From NCBI GenBank assembly GCA_947179155.2, contig OX359278.1, positions 24,414,744 through 24,478,743 of the forward strand: a stretch of DNA of 64,000 bases. The letters run 5' to 3'. The notes below the pieces were generated by a model. That model was not told where the DNA came from, searched no databases, and saw only the letters and a list, made by a program, of their open reading frames with translations. The translations under genes were made by a program, and so were the position numbers. Source of the DNA: Hedera helix (taxonomy: Eukaryota; Streptophyta; Magnoliopsida; Apiales; Araliaceae). Below, piece after piece: positions 25,281 to 39,200 of the stretch (the first letter of the stretch is position 1; each line of letters opens with the position of its first letter).

Positions 25281-28200
25281 AATTTTTAGGAAAGAACGAA
25301 ACGAATAGCGAGTTTCCTCAAATGAAGACTTGTGTGCGTTGTACGCATTGTTCTCGATGCGAGAGTGATAGGATTGGTTCTTTTGAGACTAACCGATGTA
25401 TAACGAAGTAATATGACTCTTACTCACCTATTTGTTTTCAAATGTCGGGGAAAGAACGAAACGAATAGCGAGTTTCCTCAAATGAAGACTTGTGTGCGTT
25501 GTACGCATTGTTCTCGATGCGAGAGTGATAGGATTGGCTCTTTTGAAACTAACCGATGTATAACGAAGTAATATGACTCATAATCACCTATTTGTTTTCA
25601 AATTTCGAGGAAAGAACGAAACGAATAGCGAGTTTCCTCAAAGGAAGACTTGTGTGCGTTGTACGCATTCTTCTCGATGCGAGAGGGATAGGATTGGTTC
25701 TTTTGAAACTAACTGATGTATAACGAAGTAATATGACTCTTAATCACCTATTTGTTTGCAAATTTAGAGGAAATAACGAAGCGAATAGCGAGTTTCCTCA
25801 AATGAAGACTTGTGTGCGTTGTACGCATTGTTCTCGATGCGAGAGTGATAGGATTGGTCCTTTTGAGGCTAACCGATGTATAACGAAGTAATATGACTCT
25901 TAATCACCTATTTGTTTGCAAATTTTGAGAAAAGAACGAAACGAATAGCGAGTTTCCTCAAATGAAGACTTGTGTGCGTTGTACGCATTGTTCTCGATGC
26001 GAGAGTGATAGGATTGGTTCTTTTGAGACTAACCGATGTATAACGAAGTAATATGACTCTTAATCACCCATTTGTTTGCAAATTTAGAGGAAATAACGAA
26101 ACGAATAGCGAGTTTGCTCAAATGAAGACTTGTGTGCGTTGTACGCATTGTTCTCGATGCGAGAGTGATAGGATTGGTTCTTTTGAGACTAACCGATGTA
26201 TAACGAAGTAATATGACTCTTAATCACCTATTTGTTTTCAAATTTTGAGGAAATAACGAAACGAATAGCGAGTTTCCTCAAATGAAGACTTGTGTGCGTT
26301 GTACGCATTGTTCTCGATGCGAGAGTGATAGGATTGGTTCTTTTGAGACTAACCGATGTATAACGAAGTAATATGACTCTTAATCACCTATTTGTTTTCA
26401 AATTTTGAGGAAAGAACGAAACGAATAGCGAGTTTCCTCAAATGAAGACTTGTGTGCGTTGTACGCATTGTTCTCGATGCGAGAGTGATAGGATTGGTTC
26501 TTTTGAGACTAACCGATGTATAACGAAGTAATATGACTCTTACTCACCTATTTGTTTTCAAATTTCGAGGAAAGAACGAAACGAATAGCGAGTTTCCTCA
26601 AATGAAGACTTGTGTGCGTTGTACGCATTGTTCTCGATGCGAGAGTGATAGGATTGGCTCTTTTGAAACTAACCGATGTATAACGAAGTAATATGACTCA
26701 TAATCACCTATTTGTTTTCAAATTTCGAGGAAAGAACGAAACGAATAGCGAGTTTCCTCAAAGGAAGACTTGTGTGCGTTGTACGCATTCTTCTCGATGC
26801 GAGAGTGATAGGATTGGTTCTTTTGAAACTAACCGATGTATAACGAAGTAATATGACTCTTAATCACCTATTTGTTTGCAAATTTAGAGGAAATAACGAA
26901 ACGAATAGCGAGTTTTCTCAAATGAAGACTTGTGTGCGTTGTACGCATTGTTCTCGATGCGAGAGTGATAGGATTGGTCCTTTTGAGGCTAACCGATGTA
27001 TAACGAAGTAATATGACTCTTAATCACCTATTTGTTTGCAAATTTTGAGAAAAGAACGAAACGAATAGCGAGTTTCCTCAAATGAAGACTTGTGTGCGTT
27101 GTACGCATTGTTCTCGATGCGAGAGTGATAGGATTGGTTCTTTTGAGACTAACCGATGTATAACGAAGTAATATGACTCTTAATCACCTATTTGTTTTCA
27201 AATTTAGAGGAAATAACGAAACGAATAGCGAGTTTGCTCAAATGAAGACTTGTGTGCGTTGTACGCATTGTTCTCGATGCGAGAGTGATAGGATTGGTTC
27301 TTTTGAGACTAACCGATGTATAACGAAGTAATATGACTCTTAATCACCTATTTGTTTTCAAATTTAGAGGAAATAACGAAACGAATAGCGAGTTTCCTCA
27401 AATGAAGACTTGTGTGCGTTGTACGCATTGTTCTCGATGCGAGAGTGATAGGATTGGTTCTTTTGAGACTAACCGATGTATAACGAAGTAATATGACTCT
27501 TAATCACCTATTTGTTTTCAAATTTCGAGGAAAGAACGAAACGAATAGCGAGTTTCCTCAAATGAAGACTTGTGTGCGTTGTACGCATTGTTCTCGATGC
27601 GAGAGTGATAGGATTGGTTCTTTTGAGACTAACCGATGTATAACGAAGTAATATGACTCTTACTCACCTATTTGTTTTCAAATTTAGAGGAAATAACGAA
27701 ACGAATAGCGAGTTTCCTCAAAGGAAGACTTGTGTGCGTTGTACGCATTCTTCTCGATGCGAGAGTGATAGGATTGGTTCTTTTGAAACTAACCGATGTA
27801 TAACGAAGTAATATGACTCTTAATCACCTATTTGTTTGCAAATTTAGAGGAAATAACAAAACGAATAGCGAGTTTCCTCAAATGAAGACTTGTGTGCGTT
27901 GTACGCATTGTTCTCGATGCGAGAGTGATAGGATTGGTCCTTTTGAGGCTAACCGATGTATAACGAAGTAATATGACACTTAATCACCTATTTGTTTGCA
28001 AATTTTGAGAAAAGAACGAAACGAATAGCGAGTTTCCTCAAATGAAGACTTGTGTGCGTTGTACGCATTGTTCTCGATGCGAGAGTGATAGGATTGGTTC
28101 TTTTGAGACTAACCGATGTATAACGAAGTAATATGACTCTTAATCACCTATTTGTTTGCAAATTTAGAGGAAATAACGAAACGAATAGCGAGTTTGCTCA

Positions 28201-28480
28201 AATGAAGACTTGTGTGCGTTGTACGCATTGTTCTCGATGCGAGAGTGATAGGATTGGTTCTTTTGAGACTAACCGATGTATAACGAAGTAATATGACTCT
28301 TAATCACCTATTTGTTTTCAAATTTAGAGGAAATAACGAAACGAATAGCGACTTTCCTCAAATGAAGACTTGTGTGCGTTGTACGCATTGTTCTCGATGC
28401 GAGAGTGATAGGATTGGTTCTTTTGAGACTAACCGATGTATAACGAAGTAATATGACTCTTAATCACCTATTTGTTTTCA
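25281..28480 (+). repeat. Three tandem copies of a 7-monomer (1,120-bp) higher-order unit, the third shortened
   Basis: The units start at 25281, 26401 and 27521. Each first monomer ends in the rare tactcaccta. The order then is C-head with gactca, C-head aaggaag/gcattc, A-head with ggattggtcc, G-head, A-head with agtttgctca, and a further A/T-head copy. The third unit is 960 bp: its gactca monomer is missing and 27681 is a hybrid with an A-head on the aaggaag/gcattc body, as expected if one monomer was removed by unequal exchange. Confidence 0.85.
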
Positions 28481-30080
28481 AATTTCGAGGAAAGAACGAA
28501 ACGAATAGCGAGTTTCCTCAAATGAAGACTTGTGTGCGTTGTACGCATTGTTCTCGATGCGAGAGTGATAGGATTGGCTCTTTTGAAACTAACCGATGTA
28601 TAACGAAGTAATATGACTCTTAATCACCTATTTGTTTTCAAATTTCGAGGAAAGAACGAAACGAATAGTGAGTTTCCTCAAAGTAAGACTTGTGTGCGTT
28701 GTACGCATTGTTCTCGATGCGAGAGTGATAGGATTGGTTCTTTTGAAACTAACCGATGTATAACGAAGTAATATGACTCTTAATCACCTATTTGTTTGCA
28801 AATTTAGAGGAAATAACGAAACGAATAGCGACTTTCCTCAAATGAAGACTTGTGTGCGTTGTACGCATTGTTCTCGATGCGAGAGTGATAGGATTGGTTC
28901 TTTTGAGACTAACCGATGTATAACGAAGTAATATGACTCTTAATCACCTATTTGTTTTCAAATTTTGAGGAAAGAACGAAACGAATAGCGAGTTTCCTCA
29001 AATGAAGACTTGTGTGCGTTGTGCGCATTGTTTTCGATGTGAGAGTGATAGGATTGGTTCTTTTGAGACTAACCGATGTATAACGAAGTAATATGACTCT
29101 TAATCACCTATTTGTTTTCAAATTTCGAGGAAAGAACGAAACGAATATCGACTTTCCTCAAATGAAGACTTGTGTGCGTTGTACGCATTGTTCTCGATGC
29201 GAGAGTGATAGGATTGGTTCTTTTGAGACTAACCGATGTATAACGAAGTAATATGACTCTTAATCACCTATTTGTTTTCAAATTTCGAGGAAAGAACGAA
29301 ACGAATAGCGAGTTTCCTCAAATGAAGACTTGTGTGCGTTGTATGCATTGGTTTCAATGAGAGAGTGATAGGATTGCTCCTTTTGAGGCTAACCGATGTA
29401 TAACGAAGTAATATGACTCTTAATCACCTATTTGATAGCAAAATTTGAGGAAAGAACGAAACAAATAGCGAGTTTCCTCAAATGAAGACTTGTGTGCGTT
29501 GTACGCATTGTTCTCGATGCGAGAGTGATAGGATTGGTTCTTTTGAGACTAACCGATGTATAACGAAGTAATATGACTCTTATTCACTTATTTGTTTTCA
29601 AATTTAGAGGAAATAACGAAACGAATAGCGAGTTTCCTCAAATGAAGACTTGTGTGCGTTGTACGCATTGTTCTCGATGCGAGAATGATAGGATTGGTTC
29701 TTTTGAGACTAACCGATGTATAACGAAGTAATATGACTCTTAATCACCTATTTGTTTTCAAATTTAGAGGAAATAACGAAACGAATAGCGACTTTCCTCA
29801 AATGAAGACTTGTGTGCGTTGTACGCTTTGTTCTCGATGCGAGAGTGATAGGATTGGTTCTTTTGACACTAACCGATGTATAACGAAGTAATATGACTCT
29901 TAATCACCTATTTGTTTTCTAATTTCGAGGAAATAACGAAACGAATAGCGAGTTTCCTCAAATGAAGACTTGTGTGCGTTGTACGCATTGTTCTCGATGT
30001 GAGAGTGATAGGATTGGCTCTTTTGAAACTAACCGATGTATAACGAAGTAATATGACTCTTAATCACCTATTTTTTTTTA
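28481..30080 (+). repeat. 10-monomer block copy 1 (pairs with 34241-35840)
   Basis: Ten monomers match 34241-35840 at a 5,760-bp offset, in the order ggctc/gaaact, aagtaag, A-head actttcc, gtgcgc/gatgt, C-head actttcc, gtttcaatga/gatagca, W-head, gagaatgata, ttttgacact, C-head with aaataac. About fifteen base differences are visible, so this pair is older or more often converted than the 5761/11521 pair. Confidence 0.8.
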
Positions 30081-31520
30081 AATTTCGAGGAAAGAACGAA
30101 ACGAATAGCGACTTTCCTCAAATGAAGACTTGTGTGCGTTGTACGCATTGTTCTCGATGCGAGAGTGATAGGATTGGTTCTTTTGAGACTAACCGATGTA
30201 TAACGAAGTAATATGACTCTTAATCACCTATTTGTTTTCAAATTTCGAGGAAAGAACGAAACGAATAGCGAGTTTCCTCAAATGAAGACTTGTGTGCGTT
30301 GTACGCATTGGTTTCAATGAGAGAGTGATAGGATTGCTCCTTTTGAGGCTAACCGATGTATAACGAAGTAATATGACTCTTCATCACCTATTTGATAGCA
30401 AAATTTGAGGAAAGAACGAAACGAATAGCGAGTTTCCTCAAATGAAGACTTGTGTGCGTTGTACGCATTGTTCTCGATGCGAGAGTGATAGGATTGGTTC
30501 TTTTGAGACTAACCGATGTATAACGAAGTAATATGACTCTTAATCACCTATTTGTTTTCAAATTTCGAGGAAAGAACGAAACGAATAGCGAGTTTCCTCA
30601 AATGAAGACTTGTGTGCGTTGTATGCATTGGTTTCAATGAGAGAGTGATAGGATTGCTCCTTTTGAGGCTAACCGATGTATAACGAAGTAATATGACTCT
30701 TAATCACCTATTTGATAGCAAAATTTGAGGAAAGAACGAAACGAATAGCGAGTTTCCTCAAATGAAGACTTGTGTGCGTTGTACGCATTGTTCTCGATGC
30801 GAGAGTGATAGGATTGGTTCTTTTGAGACTAACCGATGTATAACGAAGTAATATGACTCTTATTCACTTATTTGTTTTCAAATTTAGAGGAAATAACGAA
30901 ACGAATAGCGAGTTTCCTCAAATGAAGACTTGTGTGCGTTGTACGCATTGTTCTCGATGCGAGAATGATAGGATTGGTTCTTTTGAGACTAACCGATGTA
31001 TAACGAAGTAATATGACTCTTAATCACCTATTTGTTTTCAAATTTAGAGGAAATAACGAAACGAATAGCGAGTTTCCTCAAATGAAGACTTGTGTGCGTT
31101 GTACGCATTGTTCTCGATGCGAGAATGATAGGATTGGTTCTTTTGAGACTAACCGATGTATAACGAAGTAATATGACTCTTAATCACCTATTTGTTTTCA
31201 AATTTAGAGGAAATAACGAAACGAATAGCGACTTTCCTCAAATGAAGACTTGTGTGCGTTGTACGCATTGTTCTCGATGCGAGAGTGATAGGATTGGTTC
31301 TTTTGACACTAACCGATGTATAACGAAGTAATATGACTCTTAATCACCTATTTGTTTTCTAATTTCGAGGAAATAACGAAACGAATAGCGAGTTTCCTCA
31401 AATGAAGACTTGTGTGCGTTGTACGCATTGTTCTCGATGTGAGAGTGATAGGATTGGCTCTTTTGAAACTAACCGATATATAACGAAGTAATATGACTCT
31501 TAATCACCTATTTTTTTTCA
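29281..31520 (+). repeat. Overlapping 1,280/1,440-bp duplication with an inserted monomer
   Basis: gtatgcattg with gtttcaatga occurs at 29281 and 30561, and tattcactta at 29581 and 30861, both 1,280 bp apart. After that, ttttgacact (29761/31201 copies) and the end ttttct before 29921/31361 are 1,440 bp apart. The extra 160 bp is explained by the near-identical neighbours at 30881 and 31041, both A-heads with gagaatgata: one monomer was duplicated inside the second copy. Confidence 0.85.
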
Positions 31521-34240
31521 AATTTCGAGGAAAGAACGAAACGAATAGCGACTTTCCTCAAATGAAGACTTGTGTGCGTTGTACGCATTGTTCTCGATGC
31601 GAGAGTGATAGGATTGGTTCTTTTGAGACTAACCGATGTATAACGAAGTAATATGACTCTTAATCACCTATTTGTTTTCAAATTTAGAGGAAATAGCGAA
31701 ACGAATAGCGAGTTTCCTCAAATGAAGACTTGTGTGCGTTGTACGCATTATTCTCGATGCGAGAGTGATAGGATTGGTTCTTTTGAGAGTAACCGATGTA
31801 TAACGAAGTAATATGACTCTTAATCACCTATTTGTTTTCAAATTTTGAGGAAAGAACGAAACAAATAGCGAGTTTCCTCAAATGAAGACTTGTGTGCGTT
31901 GTACGCATTGTTCTCGATGCGAGAGTGATAGGATTGGTTCTTTTGAGACTAACCGATGTATAACGAAGTAATATGACTCTTAATCACCTATTTGTTTTCA
32001 AATTTAGAGGAAATAACGAAACGAAGAGCGAGTTTCCTCAAATGAAGACTTGTGTGCGTTGTACGCATTGTTCTCGATGCGAGAGTGATAGGATTGGTTC
32101 TTTTGAGACTAACCGATGTATAACGAAGTAATATGACTCTTAATCACCTATTTGTTTTCAAATTTTGAGGAAAGAACGAAACGAATAGCGAGTTTCCTCA
32201 AATGAAGACTTGTGTGCGTTGTGCGCATTGTTCTCGATGTGAGAGTGATAGGATTGGTTGTTTTGAGACTAACCGATGTATAACGAAGTAATATGACTCT
32301 TAATCACCTATTTGTTTTCAAATTTTGAGGAAAGAACGAAACGAATAGCGAGTTTCCTCAAATGAAGACTTGTGTGCGTTGTGCGCATTGTTTTCGATGT
32401 GAGAGTGATAGGATTGGTTCTTTTGAGACTAACCGATGTATAACGAAGTAATATGACTCTTAATCACCTATTTGTTTTCAAATTTCGAGGAAAGAACGAA
32501 ACGAATAGCGACTTTCCTCAAATGAAGACTTGTGTGCGTTGTACGCATTGTTCTCGATGCGAGAGTGATAGGATTGGTTCTTTTGAGACTAACCGATGTA
32601 TAACGAAGTAATATGACTCTTAATCACCTATTTGTTTTCAAATTTCGAGGAAAGAACGAAACGAATAGCGAGTTTCCTCAAATGAAGACTTGTGTGCGTT
32701 GTACGCATTGGTTTCAATGAGAGAGTGATAGGATTGCTCCTTTTGAGGCTAACCGATGTATAACGAAGTAATATGACTCTTAATCACCTATTTGATAGCA
32801 AAATTTGAGGAAAGAACGAAACGAATAGCGAGTTTCCTCAAATGAAGACTTGTGTGCGTTGTACGCATTGTTCTCGATGCGAGAGTGATAGGATTGGTTC
32901 TTTTGAGACTAACCGATGTATAACGAAGTAATATGACTCTTAATCACCTATTTGTTTTCAAATTTTGAGGAAAGAACGAAACGAATAGCGAGTTTCCTCA
33001 AATGAAGACTTGTGTGCGTTGTACGCATTGTTCTCGATGCGAGAGTGATAGGATTGGTTCTTTTGAGACTAACCGATGTATAACGAAGTAATATGACTCT
33101 TAATCACCTATTTGTTTTCAAATTTCGAGGAAAGAACGAAACGAATAGCGACTTTCCTCAAATGAAGACTTGTGTGCGTTGTGCGCATTGTTCTCGATGT
33201 GAGAGTGATAGGATTGGTTCTTTTGAGACTAACCGATGTATAACGAAGTAATATGACTCTTAATCACCTATTTGTTTTCAAATTTAGAGGAAAGAACGAA
33301 ACGAATAGCGACTTTCCTCAAATGAAGACTTGTGTGCGTTGTACGCATTGTTCTCGATGCGAGAGTGATAGGATTGGTTCTTTTGAGACTAACCGATGTA
33401 TAACGAAGTAATATGACTCTTAATCACCTATTTGTTTTCAAATTTCGAGGAAAGAACGAAACGAATAGCGAGTTTCCTCAAATGAAGACTTGTGTGCGTT
33501 GTACGCATTGGTTTCAATGAGAGAGTGATAGGATTGCTCCTTTTGAGGCTAACCGATGTATAACGAAGTAATATGACTCTTAATCACCTATTTGATAGCA
33601 AAATTTGAGGAAAGAACGAAACGAATAGCGAGTTTCCTCAAATGAATACTTGTGTGCGTTGTACGCATTGTTCTCGATGCGAGAGTGATAGGATTGGTTC
33701 TTTTGAGACTAACCGATGTATAACGAAGTAATATGACTCTTAATCACCTATTTGTTTTCAAATTTCGAGGAAAGAACGAAACGAATAGCGACTTTCCTCA
33801 AATGAAGACTTGTGTGCGTTGTGCGCATTGTTCTCGATGTGAGAGTGATAGGATTGGTTCTTTTGAGACTAACCGATGTATAACGAAGTAATATGACTCT
33901 TAATCACCTATTTGTTTTCAAATTTCGAGGAAAGAACGAAACGAATAGCGACTTTCCTCAAATGAAGACTTGTGTGCGTTGTACGCATTGTTCTCGATGC
34001 GAGAGTGATAGGATTGGTTCTTTTGAGACTAACCGATGTATAACGAAGTAATATGACTCTTAATCACCTATTTGTTTTCAAATTTCGAGGAAAGAACGAA
34101 ACGAATAGCGACTTTCCTCAAATGAAGACTTGTGTGCGTTGTACGCATTATTCTCGATGCGAGAGTGATAGGATTGGTTCTTTTGAGACTAACCGATGTA
34201 TAACGAAGTAATATGACTCTTAATCACCTATTTGTTTTCA
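31521..34240 (+). repeat. Zone III satellite with 800-bp-spaced modules
   Basis: gtttcaatga modules start at 32641 and 33441. 32161 and 32321 are neighbouring T-head copies that both carry gtgcgc and gatgt, another probable one-monomer duplication. The combination of a C-head, actttcctca, gtgcgc and gatgt occurs at 33121 and 33761. Nothing other than satellite is present. Confidence 0.8.
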
Positions 34241-35840
34241 AATTTCGAGGAAAGAACGAAACGAATAGCGAGTTTCCTCAAATGAAGACTTGTGTGCGTT
34301 GTACGCATTGTTCTCGATGCGAGAGTGATAGGATTGGCTCTTTTGAAACTAACCGATGTATAACGAAGTAATATGACTCTTAATCACCTATTTGTTTTCA
34401 AATTTCGAGGAAAGAACGAAACGAATAGCGAGTTTCCTCAAAGTAAGACTTGTGTGCGTTGTACGCATTGTTCTCGATGCGAGAGTGATAGGATTGGTTC
34501 TTTTGAAACTAACCGATGTATAACGAAGTAATATGACTCTTAATCACCTATTTGTTTGCAAATTTAGAGGAAATAACGAAACGAATAGCGACTTTCCTCA
34601 AATGAAGACTTGTGTGCGTTGTACGCATTGTTCTCGATGCGAGAGTGATAGGATTGGTTCTTTTGAGACTAACCGATGTATAACGAAGTAATATGACTCT
34701 TAATCACCTATTTGTTTTCAAATTTTGAGGAAAGAACGAAACGAATAGCGAGTTTCCTCAAATGAAGACTTGTGTGCGTTGTGCGCATTGTTCTCGATGT
34801 GAGAGTAATAGGATTGGTTCTTTTGAGACTAACCGATGTATAACGAAGTAATATGACTCTTAATCACCTATTTGTTTTCAAATTTCGAGGAAAGAACGAA
34901 ACGAATAGCGACTTTCCTCAAATGAAGACTTGTGTGCGTTGTACGCATTGTTCTCGATGCGAGAGTGATAGGATTGGTTCTTTTGAGACTAACCGATGTA
35001 TAACGAAGTAATATGACTCTTAATCACCTATTTGTTTTCAAATTTCGAGGAAAGAACGAAACGAATAACGAGTTTCCTCAAATGAAGACTTGTGTGCGTT
35101 GTACGCATTGGTTTCAATGAGAGAGTGATAGGATTGCTCCTTTTGAGGCTAACCGATGAATAACGAAGTAATATGACTCTTAATCACCTATTTGATAGCA
35201 AAATTTGAGGAAAGAACGAAACGAATAGCGAGTTTCCTCAAATGAAGACTTGTGTGCGTTGTACGCATTGTTCTCGATGCGAGAGTGATAGGAATTGTTC
35301 TTTTGAGACTAACCGATGTATAACGAAGTAATATGACTCTTAATCACTTATTTGTTTTCAAATTTAGAGGAAATAACGAAACGAATAGCGAGTTTCCTCA
35401 AATGAAGACTTGTGTGTGTTGTACGCATTGTTCTCGATGCGAGAATGATAGGATTGGTTCTTTTGAGACTAACCGATGTATAACGAAGTAATATGACTCT
35501 TAATCACCTATTTGTTTTCAAATTTAGAGGAAATAACGAAACGAATAGCGACTTTCCTCAAATGAAGACTTGTGTGCGTTGTACGCATTGTTCTCGATGC
35601 GAGAGTGATAGGATTGGTTCTTTTGACACTAACCGATGTATAACGAAGTAATATGACTCTTAATCACCTATTTGTTTTCAAATTTCGAGGAAATAACGAA
35701 ACGAATAGCGAGTTTCCTCAAATGAAGACTTGTGTGCGTTGTACGCATTGTTCTCGATGCGAGAGTGATAGGATTGGCTCTTTTGAAACTAACCGATGTA
35801 TAACGAAGTAATATGACTCTTAATCACCTATTTGTTTTCA
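34241..35840 (+). repeat. 10-monomer block copy 2 (pairs with 28481-30080)
   Basis: Partner of 28481-30080. Its right part (35041-36160) is also the source or sister of 38081-39200 at a 3,040-bp offset, sharing taatcactta, gagaatgata, ttttgacact and aagtaag in the same order. Confidence 0.8.
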
Positions 35841-36480
35841 AATTTCGAGGAAAGAACGAAACGAATAGCGAGTTTCCTCAAAGTAAGACTTGTGTGCGTT
35901 GTACGCATTGTTCTCGATGCGAGAGTGATAGGATTGGTTCTTTTGAAACTAACCGATGTATAATGAAGTAATATGACTCTTAATCACCTATTTGTTTGCA
36001 AATTTAGAGGAAATAACGAAACGAATAGCGACTTTCCTCAAATGAAGACTTGTGTGCGTTGTACGCATTGTTCTCGATGCGAGAGTGATAGGATTGGTTC
36101 TTTTGAGACTAACCGATGTATAACGAAGTAATATGACTCTTAATCACCTATTTGTTTTCAAATTTTGAGGAAAGAACGAAACGAATTGCGAGTTTCCTCA
36201 AATGAAGACTTGTGTGCGTTGTGCGCATTGTTCTCGATGTGAGAGTGATAGGATTGGTTCTTTTGAGACTAACCGATGTATAACGAAGTAATATGACTCT
36301 TAATCACCTATTTGTTTTCAAATTTCGAGGAAAGAACGAAACGAATAGCGAGTTTCCTCAAATGAAGACTTGTGTGCGTTGTACGCATTGTTCTCGATGC
36401 GAGAGTGATAGGATTGGTTCTTTTGAGACTAACCGATGTATAACGAAGTAATATGACTCTTAATCACCTATTTGTTTTCA

Positions 36481-38080
36481 AATTTTGAGGAAAGAACGAA
36501 ACGAATAGCGAGTTTCCTCAAATGAAGACTTGTGTGCGTTGTACGCATTGTTCTCGATGCGAGAGTGATAGGATTGGTTCTTTTGAGACTAACCGATGTA
36601 TAACGAAGTAATATGACTCTTACTCACCTATTTGTTTTCAAATTTCGAGGAAAGAACGAAACGAATAGCGAGTTTCCTCAAATGAAGACTTGTGTGCGTT
36701 GTACGCATTGTTCTCGATGCGAGAGTGATAGGATTGGCTCTTTTGAAACTAACCGATGTATAACGAAGTAATATGACTCATAATCACCTATTTGTTTTCA
36801 AATTTCGAGGAAAGAACGAAACGAATAGCGAGTTTCCTCAAATGAAGACTTGTGTGCGTTGTACGCATTCTTCTCGATGCGAGAGTGATAGGATTGGTTC
36901 TTTTGAAACTAACCGATGTATAACGAAGTAATATGACTCTTAATCACCTATTTGTTTGCAAATTTAGAGGAAATAACGAAACGAATAGCGGGTTTCCTCA
37001 AATGAAGACTTGTGTGCGTTGTACGCATTGTTCTCGATGCGAGAGTGATAGGATTGGTCCTTTTGAGGCTAACCGATGTATAACGAAGTAATATGACTCT
37101 TAATCACCTATTTGTTTGCAAATTTTGAGAAAAGAACGAAACGAATAGCGAGTTTCCTCAAATGAAGACTTGTGTGCGTTGTACGCATTGTTCTCGATGC
37201 GAGAGTGATAGGATTAGTTCTTTTGAGACTAACCGATGTATAACGAAGTAATATGACTCTTAATCACCTATTTGTTTGCAAATTTAGAGGAAATAACGAA
37301 ACGAATAGCGAGTTTGCTCAAATGAAGACTTGTGTGCGTTGTACGCATTGTTCTCGATGCGAGAGTGATATGATTGGTTCTTTTGAGACTAACCGATGTA
37401 TAACGAAGTAATATGACTCTTAATCACCTATTTGTTTTCAAATTTAGAGGAAATAACGAAACGAATAGCGACTTTCCTCAAATGAAGACTTGTGTGCGTT
37501 GTACGCATTGTTCTCGATGCGAGAGTGATAGGATTGGTTCTTTTGAGACTAACCGATGTATAACGAAGTAATATGACTCTTAATCACCTATTTGTTTTCA
37601 AATTTCGAGGAAAGAACGAAACGAATAGCGAGTTTCCTCAAATGAAGACTTGTGTGCGTTGTACGCATTGTTCTCGATGCGAGAGTGATAGGATTGGCTC
37701 TTTTGAAACTAACCGATGTATAACGAAGTAATATGACTCTTAATCACCTATTTGTTTTCAAATTTCGAGGAAAGAACGAAACGAATAGCGAGTTTCCTCA
37801 AAGTAAGACTTGTGTGCGTTGTACGCATTGTTCTCGATGCGAGAGTGATAGGATTGGTTCTTTTGAAACTAACCGATGTATAACGAAGTAATATGACTCT
37901 TAATCACCTATTTGTTTGCAAATTTAGAGGAAATAACGAAACGAATAGCGACTTTCCTCAAATGAAGACTTGTGTGCGTTGTACGCATTGTTCTCGATGC
38001 GAGAGTGATAGGATTGGTTCTTTTGAGACTAACCGATGTATTACGAAGTAATATGACTCTTAATCACCTATTTTTTTTCA
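36481..38080 (+). repeat. Dispersed mosaic copy of the 25-29 kb region
   Basis: 36481-37280 matches 26401-27200 (offset 10,080 bp; shared tactcaccta, gactca and gcattc). 37281-38080 matches 28161-28960 (offset 9,120 bp; shared agtttgctca, ggctc/gaaact and aagtaag). The change of offset marks either a deletion of six monomers in this copy or a template switch. An open frame at 37972-38160 results from one changed base (taacgaag to ttacgaag at 38042). Confidence 0.75.
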
Positions 38081-39200
38081 AATTTCGAGGAAAGAACGAA
38101 ACGAATAGCGAGTTTCCTCAAATGAAGACTTGTGTGCGTTGTACGCATTGGTTTCAATGAGAGAGTGATAGGATTGCTCCTTTGGAGGCTAACCGATGTA
38201 TAACGAAGTAATATGACTTTTAATCACCTATTTGATAGCAAAATTTGAGGAAAGAACGAAACGAATAGCGAGTTTCCTCAAATGAAGACTTGTGTGCGTT
38301 GTACGCATTGTTCTCGATGCGAGAGTGATAGGATTGGTTCTTTTGAGACTAACCGATGTATAACGAAGTAATATGACTCTTAATCACTTATTTGTTTTCA
38401 AGTTTAGAGGAAATAACGAAACGAATAGCGAGTTTCCTCAAATGAAGACTTGTGTGCGTTGTACGCATTGTTCTCGATGCGAGAATGATAGGATTGGTTC
38501 TTTTGAGACTAACCGATGTATAACGAAGTAATATGACTCTTAATCACCTATTTGTTTTCAAATTTAGAGGAAATAACGAAACGAATAGCGACTTTCCTCA
38601 AATGAAGACTTGTGTGCGTTGTACGCATTGTTCTCGATGCGAGAGTGATAGGATTGGTTCTTTTGACACTAACCGATGTATAACGAAGTAATATGACTCT
38701 TAATCACCTATTTGTTTTCAAATTTCGAGGAAATAACGAAACGAATAGCGAGTTTCCTCAAATGAAGACTTCTGTGCGTTGTACGCATTGTTCTCGATGT
38801 GAGGGTGATAGGATTGGCTCTTTTGAAACTAACCGATGTATAACGAACTAATATGACTCTTAATCACCTATTTTTTTTCAAATTTCGAGGAAAGAACGAA
38901 ACGAATAGCGAGTTTCCTCAAAGTAAGACTTGTGTGCGTTGTACACATTGTTCTCGACGCGAGAGTGATAGGATTGGTTCTTTTGAAACTAACCGATGTA
39001 TAACGAAGTAATATGACTCTTAATCACCTATTTGTTTGCAAATTTAGAGGAAATAACGAAACGAATAGCGACTTTCCTCAAATGAAGACTTGTGTGCGTT
39101 GTACGCATTGTTTTCGATGCGAGAGTGATATGATTGGTTCTTTTGAGACTAACCGATGTATAACGAAGGAATATGACTCTTAATCACCTATTTGTTTTCA
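38081..39200 (+). repeat. 7-monomer block duplicated from 35041-36160
   Basis: It has the same monomer order as 35041-36160 at a 3,040-bp offset: gtttcaatga/gatagca, W-head, gagaatgata with taatcactta before it, ttttgacact, C-head with aaataac, aagtaag, A-head actttcc. The right half of 39201 and the monomer at 39361 repeat the gagaatgata and ttttgacact features 800 bp after 38401 and 38561. Confidence 0.8.

Noticed and set aside
37972..38160. Open reading frame of 62 codons
   Set aside because: It starts at GTG inside a monomer and exists only because taacgaag became ttacgaag at 38042. It lies wholly in satellite and shows no domain or start context.
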